This document shows positions 14,397-19,613 of a DNA stretch of 19,613 bases, in pieces; the stretch's first letter is position 1; each line of letters starts with the position of its first letter. The position numbers were made by a program, and so were the translations under genes. Below the pieces are notes generated by a model. It did no database searches. It worked only from the letters and a program-made list of their open reading frames with translations, and was not told the DNA's origin. The DNA lies in assembly GCA_004294195.1 (NCBI GenBank), contig REAQ01000006.1, positions 1 to 19,613 on the forward strand, in the 5' to 3' direction. The stretch is from Sphingobacteriales bacterium (lineage in GTDB: Bacteria; Bacteroidota; Bacteroidia; Chitinophagales; Chitinophagaceae).

Positions 14397-15422
14397 TCAA
14401 AGTACGGGTTCAACAACAGGCAATGGCCTGGGGGTGATGTTTTTGACAGCTTCCGCAATATGCCTGATATGATCAGGTGTTGTGCCACAGCATCCGCCAA
14501 CAATATTGACATATCCTTCTTTGGCCCAGTCTTCAATGAAGTGTGCAGTCTGGTCTGGCCGCTCATCGTATTCCCCCATCGCATTGGGCAAGCCAGCGTT
14601 GGGATATGCAGATGTATAACACGCAGCAATCTGTGAAAGTTCTTCGATGTGCGGACGCATTTCTTTTGCACCGAGCGCACAGTTCAATCCAATACTAATC
14701 GGGCGGGCATGCATAACCGAAGTATAAAAGGCTTCAAGGGTTTGGCCGCTCAGGGTTCTGCCGGATGCATCGGTAATGGTACCGCTGATCATCACAGGAA
14801 GGATCGGCATTTTTACATCCGCAAAATATTTCCTTATCGCAAAAATGGCGGCCTTGGCATTGAGCGTATCAAAAATGGTTTCAATCAGCAACAGGTCAAC
14901 ACCTCCGTCTGCCAATGCCTCTATCTGTTCGTAGTAAGCATTCGCTGCTTCGTCGAAACTGATGGAGCGATAGCCTGGATTGTTCACATCCGGGCTCAGG
15001 GACAGGGTTTTATTGAGTGGGCCGATGGCTCCTGCCACAAATGGCCCGCCCCTTGATACGTCATAGTTGGGTGATTGTTTAAATTCCTCCACGGCTTCTC
15101 TTGCACAGGCGGCTGCGGCAAGATTAAGTTGGCGCGAGAAACGACTCATGTCGTAATCGGCCATCGAAACAGCCTGGGCATTGAAGGTGTTTGTTTCAAT
15201 GATATCTGCGCCTGCATCTAAATATTCTTTATGAATGGCTCGGATAATATCTGGCCTTGTGATGCAAAGTACTTCATTGTTTCCTTTCACATCAATGTGC
15301 CAGTTTTTGAACTGCTCACCCCTGTAATCAGCTTCCTCAAGTTTGTAGCGCTGGATCATAGTACCCATGGCGCCATCTATCACGAGGATCCTGTTTTTCA
15401 ACAATTCCTGGATCGTCTTCAT
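14397..15422 (-). CDS. metH: Homocysteine S-methyltransferase subunit of methionine synthase
   Basis: This 341-residue zinc barrel activates homocysteine and accepts a methyl group from methylcobalamin. The start region [13 protein letters not shown] (14-26), ETNTFNAQ (76-83) and [16 protein letters not shown] (131-146) match the MetH N-terminal domain. The zinc ligands are Cys248 (GLNCALG) and Cys311-Cys312 ([11 protein letters not shown]). The next gene starts 5 bases after its stop and supplies the folate, cobalamin and reactivation domains, so the pair forms one enzyme in two polypeptides. Such a split recurs in Bacteroidota as far as I know, so it is probably not a broken gene. I choose the ATG at 15422; a GTG at 15464 would add 14 residues not typical of the family. 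A -7 element lies about 120 bases upstream. Confidence 0.93.
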   Translation of the reverse strand: MKTIQELLKNRILVIDGAMGTMIQRYKLEEADYRGEQFKNWHIDVKGNNEVLCITRPDIIRAIHKEYLDAGADIIETNTFNAQAVSMADYDMSRFSRQLNLAAAACAREAVEEFKQSPNYDVSRGGPFVAGAIGPLNKTLSLSPDVNNPGYRSISFDEAANAYYEQIEALADGGVDLLLIETIFDTLNAKAAIFAIRKYFADVKMPILPVMISGTITDASGRTLSGQTLEAFYTSVMHARPISIGLNCALGAKEMRPHIEELSQIAACYTSAYPNAGLPNAMGEYDERPDQTAHFIEDWAKEGYVNIVGGCCGTTPDHIRHIAEAVKNITPRPLPVVEPVL

Positions 15423-15543
15423 GTCATTTTTTTTTATACCGATGCTGTAAAGGGAAACTGCCACTGGAGAGAGATCGATGCGTTTATTAGTTCAGTTATC
15501 TTTACAGCTACAGGCCGAACAATAAACAAATCTGCCTGTGGTG

Positions 15544-15551
15544 CAAAGATA
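15544..15551 (-). promoter_or_regulatory. -7 promoter element of the metH pair
   Basis: The minus strand reads TATCTTTG, a full TAnnTTTG match, three bases after the T-run of the recR terminator. It predicts a leader of about 118 bases before the metH ATG. The leader has one short possible stem (CAGGC with GCCTG). I saw no SAM or cobalamin riboswitch signature in the right orientation. Confidence 0.5.
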
Positions 15552-15560
15552 ACGAAAAAA

Positions 15561-15618
15561 GGGCAGAGGTTGCAGGGCAGAAGGCAGATATCTGCCCTCT
15601 GCCCTGTAACCTCTGCCC
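15561..15618 (-). terminator. 58-base palindrome of 7-base units; terminator of recR
   Basis: The left arm has 7-base units GGGCAGA (15561), GGTTGCA (15568), GGGCAGA (15575) and AGGCAGA (15582). The right arm, 15591-15618, is its inverse with the same unit order. The two 28-base arms differ at two positions, one of which is a G-U pair in RNA, and only TA separates them. On the minus strand the stem follows the recR stop (15628) and ends in six T residues (15560-15555), fitting a rho-independent terminator. It is also the clearest inverted example of the repeat class. Confidence 0.85.
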
Positions 15619-15627
15619 CTTCTTCAG

Positions 15628-16248
15628 TTATTTGCCAGACACATAGCTTTCAATCGGCAGTCTGTTTTGAAGACTTCTGGCAAGGGTCATTTCATCGGTA
15701 TATTCCAATTCCCCGCCAAAAGCGATGCCGCGGGCAATGGTGGTGATCTTGACCTTGCGGTCTTTTAGTTTTTTCTGGATGTAGTAGATCGTGGTATCTC
15801 CCTGGATGGTGGGGCTGAGGGCGAAGATGATCTCTTCCACATTGTCTTTGACCACCCGGTTCAACAGTCCCTCGATCTGGAGCTGATCCGGGCCGATGCC
15901 ATCCAAAGGCGAGATCACACCGCCGAGCACATGATAGGTGCCGTTGAATTGTTGGGTGGCTTCAATGGCAATGACTTCACGAATCGTTTCTACCACACAG
16001 ACCATTTCCTGTTTGCGGGAAACGTTGGCGCAAATGGAGCAAATATCTGCATCGGACACATTGTTGCATCGCTGGCAAAACCGAATCTCTTTGCGCATCC
16101 TGCTGATCACTTCACTAAACTGATCCACCTGGTCTGCATCCTGTTTCAATAGGTGTAGCACCAGTCTGAGGGCGGTCTTCTTGCCAATGCCGGGCAGCTT
16201 GGCGAATTCGCCAACCGCATTCTCCAGAAGTTGTGAGGAAAAGAACAT
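15628..16248 (-). CDS. recR: Recombination protein RecR
   Basis: RecR (206 residues) works with RecO and RecF to load RecA on gapped DNA. The sequence has the helix-hairpin-helix KLPGIGKKTALRLV (17-30), a zinc finger with Cys58, Cys61, Cys70 and Cys73 (FCQRCNNVSDADICSIC), and a Toprim domain starting at about 81 (MVCVVE, and GGVISPLDGIGP at 109-120). Length is normal. It starts 9 bases after the stop of the Ig-like lipoprotein gene, so the two are probably one transcript. A large palindromic terminator follows. Confidence 0.97.
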   Translation of the reverse strand: MFFSSQLLENAVGEFAKLPGIGKKTALRLVLHLLKQDADQVDQFSEVISRMRKEIRFCQRCNNVSDADICSICANVSRKQEMVCVVETIREVIAIEATQQFNGTYHVLGGVISPLDGIGPDQLQIEGLLNRVVKDNVEEIIFALSPTIQGDTTIYYIQKKLKDRKVKITTIARGIAFGGELEYTDEMTLARSLQNRLPIESYVSGK

Positions 16249-16257
16249 GCTGCAAAT

Positions 16258-17661
16258 TTAACCCTGATTCATGACCTCTTGCAAATCAATCTCCACTTCA
16301 TTATCCCAGTTGGGCCTTATATTCAACCTTTGTTTCCTCGGAATCACGATTTCGGGCTGGATCTTCTTACTGAATTCTCCGGGATCCCAAACGCCATTTC
16401 CATTGGTGTCGAAAAGAATTCTCAATTCGTAGTCTCCCGGCTGTATCAACGGAATGCTGATGCGGGCCTGGTTGATGTTCATGCTCCTTTTTTTGGTATC
16501 GTTCACAAAGAACATCAGCACCGGCCTTTTAGACGTATCGAGATTATTGGCCCTGATCAACAGGCTTCCGTAGTCGGCTTCTTTTTTACTTTCAAATTTC
16601 AAGGTGTCCGTTTTGAGAACCTGATTCCCTAATGAATCTTCGGCAAGGCCTTTTTCAATGAACAATGCGTATTTAGTGCCGGGTTTCCAGGCATACTGAA
16701 TGCTCGCTGTACTGGAATCCAGCCGCAAACGATAATCAGGAATACGGTTGAACTGTTCATCGGTAAGCCTGATTTTTGCGGTATCGAATTTGACAGGATT
16801 CCGTTCAAAGCGTAACAAAAGGTCCCCGAGGATATCAAGGGTACCGGTCTCCAGGTTGTTCTGGAATTTCAGTCTTTTATCATCTTTTGAAGTAGCTACT
16901 TTGGGCAGGCCTGTAATGATGCGACGGGTAGTGGTATCTTGTTCTTCATAAGCGTACAATTTTACAGGCTCACTATTGTCTCCCACTTCCACGGGTTGAT
17001 TAAGGAATGCGATCACCTGCTTTGGGGAACTGTACTTCATTCCACTGGCGTCTTTGATTGCATAGATATTGTAGGTGCCGGGTACTACAAACCGGAAAGT
17101 GAAGAATCCTTCCTTGTTCAGCCTGGCAAAATACTTTGGTGTCAGTTTCTGGAAGGCGGTATCAGAAAGGTTATTGTGCAATATCACAATGATGGTACTG
17201 TCTGCCTTTCCCGTTTCTGCCAACAATACCTGTCCGGAAATCTTTGCGGTATCCAGTTGGGATCCTGTGCTGAAAACGTAAGTGAAGTTTTGAAGCGGGT
17301 TATTCTCATTGATATCTTGCAAAGCATTCCCGAAGTTGAGTGCATAGGTAGTGTTGGGTTGGAGGGAATCTTTCAACTTGATCGTCACTGTTTTCAGCTT
17401 GGCATCCACCTGCGGCAGTGAGGAAGAAACAGGACTCACCACCAACTGTTGTTGCAGGTTTTGTAATTGAACATATTCATCAAATTCCAGTACAATTCTG
17501 TTGGAGCGAATGTTCAAGGCAGAATCTGCAGGCATGGCCCGCACGAGCCTTGGTGCCAGTGAATCTCTCTTACCACCTGTTGGCGGCACGGGCTGTCCGC
17601 AGCGGAAAAAAAATACCGTCAATACAAGAAAAAAAATGCTGGCCGAAAATCGATGTGTCAT
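16258..17661 (-). CDS. Ig-like (SbsA-type) domain lipoprotein
   Basis: This 467-residue predicted envelope lipoprotein has a hydrophobic signal (residues 9-19) followed by Cys21, then QPVPPTGGKRDSLAPRLV, a common opening of Bacteroidota proteins with a bacterial Ig-like (Big_5/SbsA) domain. That domain spans about 36-133 (IVLEFDEYVQLQNLQQQLVVSP, PNTTYALNFGNALQD, FTYVFSTG). Further beta-rich segments follow, and near the C-terminus D-T-N-G-N-G-V-W-D (418-426) looks like an EF-hand or dockerin-style calcium loop. The role is unknown; proteins of this type are assumed to be surface exposed. I choose the ATG at 17661 because the signal peptide begins there and a -7 element lies at 17694-17701; the frame upstream overlaps the helicase gene. 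recR follows at 9 bases. Confidence 0.85.
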   Translation of the reverse strand: MTHRFSASIFFLVLTVFFFRCGQPVPPTGGKRDSLAPRLVRAMPADSALNIRSNRIVLEFDEYVQLQNLQQQLVVSPVSSSLPQVDAKLKTVTIKLKDSLQPNTTYALNFGNALQDINENNPLQNFTYVFSTGSQLDTAKISGQVLLAETGKADSTIIVILHNNLSDTAFQKLTPKYFARLNKEGFFTFRFVVPGTYNIYAIKDASGMKYSSPKQVIAFLNQPVEVGDNSEPVKLYAYEEQDTTTRRIITGLPKVATSKDDKRLKFQNNLETGTLDILGDLLLRFERNPVKFDTAKIRLTDEQFNRIPDYRLRLDSSTASIQYAWKPGTKYALFIEKGLAEDSLGNQVLKTDTLKFESKKEADYGSLLIRANNLDTSKRPVLMFFVNDTKKRSMNINQARISIPLIQPGDYELRILFDTNGNGVWDPGEFSKKIQPEIVIPRKQRLNIRPNWDNEVEIDLQEVMNQG

Positions 17662-17693
17662 GTGCTTCTGGATCTGCCTGCTGCAGAGGCTTG

Positions 17694-17701
17694 CAAACTT
17701 A
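17694..17701 (-). promoter_or_regulatory. -7 promoter element of the Ig-lipoprotein/recR unit
   Basis: The minus strand reads TAAGTTTG, a full TAnnTTTG match, in the 85-base gap between the helicase/nuclease stop and the lipoprotein ATG. The predicted leader is about 27 bases. No -33 TTG is evident. Confidence 0.5.
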
Positions 17702-17746
17702 CGTTGTTTCCTTTTCACCGACGGAATGTGCTTGTTAAAAACGTCT

Positions 17747-19363
17747 TTACTTCGTCTCTTCTTCTTCCAGGCGCAGATAGATCTTGTTATCCTTGGCAAA
17801 CGTACACCAGCTGCAATCCTCTTTACCGCATCCGGTGTAAAAATCATGCTGACGGATCCTGTCCCAGACCTCATGGATCTGCTGTTTGACCTCTATTTCA
17901 TCCTGCGGTGTGATATCGATCCGCTGCTGGTTCCATTTTCCTTTCTTATCCGGTTCTACGAAATCGAAAACTACGTATTGCACCTTCCAGTTTTTAGGTA
18001 GCAGGTCAACGAGAATCTTATAGAAGACAGCCTGCCGCCAGTAATTGCCACCGTAAGGGTAATCATTTTTTTCACCAGGGCGGCGGAATCGGTTTCTCGA
18101 CTTCTCTATATCGCCCGTTTTGAAGTCGGTGATCACAATCTGGTTCCCCTCAAAGGTGATGAGGTCCGTGAAGCCTCGGAGGGGGATTTCATCAAGTGCA
18201 ACACCATCCAGCTTGTATTCAGTGAGGAGTACCTGTGGTGGTGTTTTCCCCTCAAAGCGATGGCCGTGAAATGCAGTCAGTACCTGAAGGCCATGGTCTG
18301 TGAAGCGTTTGTAACTGGCCTCATCAAAATGCTCTCTTTCCTTGAGCAGTTCTTTACGATATTGGTCGAGGAATCGTTGAACTGATGGGAACTGCATTTT
18401 CCCTTTGCCTTCGTCATACATGAGTTGTAGGGCTTCGTGCACTGCTGTACCAAAAGAGGCGCTTTCTGATTTTGCACCGGGCACTTTCACGAGATTGGTG
18501 TAATAAAAACCGAGTGGACATTCCAGAAAATTATTCAACGCAGAAACGTTCATGACAAATTTAGCCAGCAGCCCATCGATATAACCTTTCTCGATGGCGG
18601 CCATCACCGGTTTTGCAACCACACCGAAACGCAGTTGCTGATAGGTGTAGGTCATTTCCTGGTCCGGCTCCACCACTTGTTCCGGGATATCCAGGGTGGC
18701 CCTGATTTCTTCCACGAACATCGAGGCGATAATGGGCTTTCCTTCATTGGTGGCCCTTGGATAGGAGATATACAAGTGTTTCTCCGCGCGGGTGATGGCA
18801 ACATAGAAAAGGCGGCGCAATTCTTCGCGATCTTCTTCTTCCGTCAACGCTTCATCAACCCCTCCTTCAAATATGGAAGGTGGCATCGGAAATCCTTTGT
18901 TGTTTTTCTTTTTCTGTTCCCAGATATCTGAACGCGCACCTAACAGGAATACATAACCGAATTCAAGACCCTTGCTGCCGTGACAGGTCATCAGGTTCAC
19001 GCCCGTATCATTACCGGTGGTCTGGATCAGGGGCAGCGCAAGATTATTGGCTTCCATCAGGTCAATGATCTCTACAAATTCTTTGAGGGTCATGAGTGGC
19101 TGGCGGTGTGTTTCCTCTTTGATATGATCAAAAAGACAGCTCAGCTTTTCCATTAGCCTGATCTTGTCTTCGTTTTGGTCTATATATGCGAGGATGCCGG
19201 CTTCATTGATTAGTTTTTCAAACCAGCGTTGCAGGGGCAGGTTAAAGGAGTCTTTCTGCAGGTTGTTTAGTAGGTCAGCCAGGGCTTTGACCTTGGCCGA
19301 GGTTTCATCTGCGGCAAACAGCAACCCTTGCTGTGCTGCGGAAATATGCTCAATATGCTCCAT
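17747..19363 (-). CDS. UvrD-type helicase with C-terminal PD-(D/E)XK Fe-S nuclease (downstream part of frameshifted gene)
   Basis: These 538 residues are the C-terminal half of a larger DNA repair protein. Residues 121-140 hold superfamily-1 helicase motif V (MTCHGSKGLEF) and 182-194 hold motif VI (LRRLFYVAITRAE). The nuclease domain follows: Cys282 (FLECPLGFYY), His309 (GTAVHEAL), Asp400 (RGFTDL), Asp413 and Lys415 (ITDFKTG), and Gln444 (YWRQAVFY). Cys512, Cys517 and Cys520 (GCGKEDCSWC) with Cys282 match the four-cysteine Fe-S staple of AddB/Cas4-type nucleases. Helicase motifs I-IV are not in this frame. The upstream frame continues the protein but is out by one base near 19366-19369, and this frame's ATG lies right at that point. 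Function is inferred as processing of DNA breaks. Confidence 0.85.
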   Translation of the reverse strand: MEHIEHISAAQQGLLFAADETSAKVKALADLLNNLQKDSFNLPLQRWFEKLINEAGILAYIDQNEDKIRLMEKLSCLFDHIKEETHRQPLMTLKEFVEIIDLMEANNLALPLIQTTGNDTGVNLMTCHGSKGLEFGYVFLLGARSDIWEQKKKNNKGFPMPPSIFEGGVDEALTEEEDREELRRLFYVAITRAEKHLYISYPRATNEGKPIIASMFVEEIRATLDIPEQVVEPDQEMTYTYQQLRFGVVAKPVMAAIEKGYIDGLLAKFVMNVSALNNFLECPLGFYYTNLVKVPGAKSESASFGTAVHEALQLMYDEGKGKMQFPSVQRFLDQYRKELLKEREHFDEASYKRFTDHGLQVLTAFHGHRFEGKTPPQVLLTEYKLDGVALDEIPLRGFTDLITFEGNQIVITDFKTGDIEKSRNRFRRPGEKNDYPYGGNYWRQAVFYKILVDLLPKNWKVQYVVFDFVEPDKKGKWNQQRIDITPQDEIEVKQQIHEVWDRIRQHDFYTGCGKEDCSWCTFAKDNKIYLRLEEEETK

Positions 19364-19365
19364 CC

Positions 19366-19611
19366 TTTTCTTTCTCTGGTGATCCTCGCAATTTCCGAGG
19401 GAACGAGCTGGAAGAAATGATAATGCATGATCTCAAACAGCAGGTATTCGCCACCGTTAGGAAGATCATTTTCCATATTGATGTAGCGGAAGAAATTGAG
19501 CACCTGCCGGATGAAGGGATCTTCCAGGAGGTTGATGGAACGCTTGACGTAAAAAGGAACGCCGCCTTCCATGAGGAAGCGCTGGAACTCGTCTCCGAAT
19601 TTATGTTCCCT
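19366..19611 (-). CDS. UvrD-type helicase, upstream fragment (cut by window edge, frameshifted)
   Basis: The minus-strand frame is open from the right edge and encodes DEFQRFLMEGGVPFYVKRSI, then DPFIRQVLNFFRYI, and GGEYLLFEIMHYHFF followed by IARITRERK. This is typical of the region before motif V in UvrD/AddA-like helicases of Bacteroidota. After the last listed residues, at the A-run 19366-19369 (T-run on plus), the frame goes on for about 30 codons without family likeness and stops at 19267, while the family sequence resumes in the other frame at 19363. The gene start lies outside the window. One extra A in the run would join the two parts into one protein. Confidence 0.75.
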
Positions 19612-19613
19612 AT

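Noticed and set aside
14397..15422. Split metH as a frameshifted pseudogene
   Set aside because: The break is at the domain border, both parts have complete motifs, proper starts and stops, and normal spacing.
15423..15543. SAM or cobalamin riboswitch in the metH leader
   Set aside because: A B12-box-like GCCACTG occurs only on the plus strand, opposite to metH, and no riboswitch core was found.
2540..15618. The repeats as a CRISPR array or insertion-sequence ends
   Set aside because: Units are 7-8 bases with no spacers, and no cas, transposase or target-site duplication was seen.

Overview
The window looks chromosomal and comes from a Bacteroidota bacterium, most likely of the Chitinophagaceae type. 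Four observations support this. Start codons follow A-rich stretches and no gene has a clear Shine-Dalgarno sequence. Several genes carry the Bacteroidota -7 promoter word TAnnTTTG. Tandem VCBS/ASPIC lipoproteins, a small THX ribosomal protein and a two-polypeptide MetH are present. Intergenic gaps are short and repeat-filled. No rRNA, tRNA, CRISPR array, integrase or transposase was seen.

Layout. Bases 1-4044 (+) hold the end of one VCBS protein and a complete VCBS/ASPIC lipoprotein, joined by an ATGA overlap. Bases 4045-4968 (-) encode a membrane-anchored protein with a possible GyrI-like end, converging on the VCBS gene with zero bases between the two stop codons. Bases 5161-7956 (+) are a translation operon: promoter, structured leader, rplM, rpsI, rpsB, tsf and a strong terminator. 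Next come pyrH and pdxH (+). From 9429 to the right edge everything is on the minus strand. Listed by ascending coordinate these are a start-less membrane-protein remnant, THX, HU, a DUF4286-like protein, xth, the two halves of methionine synthase, recR, an Ig-like lipoprotein, and a UvrD-type helicase/nuclease that is frameshifted and runs off the window.

Together the genes are mainly housekeeping: ribosome assembly and elongation (rplM, rpsI, rpsB, tsf, THX), nucleotide, B6 and methionine metabolism (pyrH, pdxH, metH), and DNA maintenance (HU, xth, recR, helicase/nuclease).

The most unusual signal is not a gene. At least nine places carry short tandem arrays with a period of 7 bases (8 at one site). 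Each site has its own repeat word, but most fit a shared skeleton close to RGNNRWW. They sit at gene ends, often covering a stop codon or filling a convergent gap. Several are arranged head-to-head as long hairpins, and two lie inside genes at inter-domain linkers. Heptanucleotide tandem repeats are known in cyanobacteria; I do not know of this pattern being characterised in Bacteroidota. Other points of interest are the hairpin-rich rplM leader, a one-base frameshift in the helicase, and an apparent out-of-frame fusion of THX with a membrane-protein gene.
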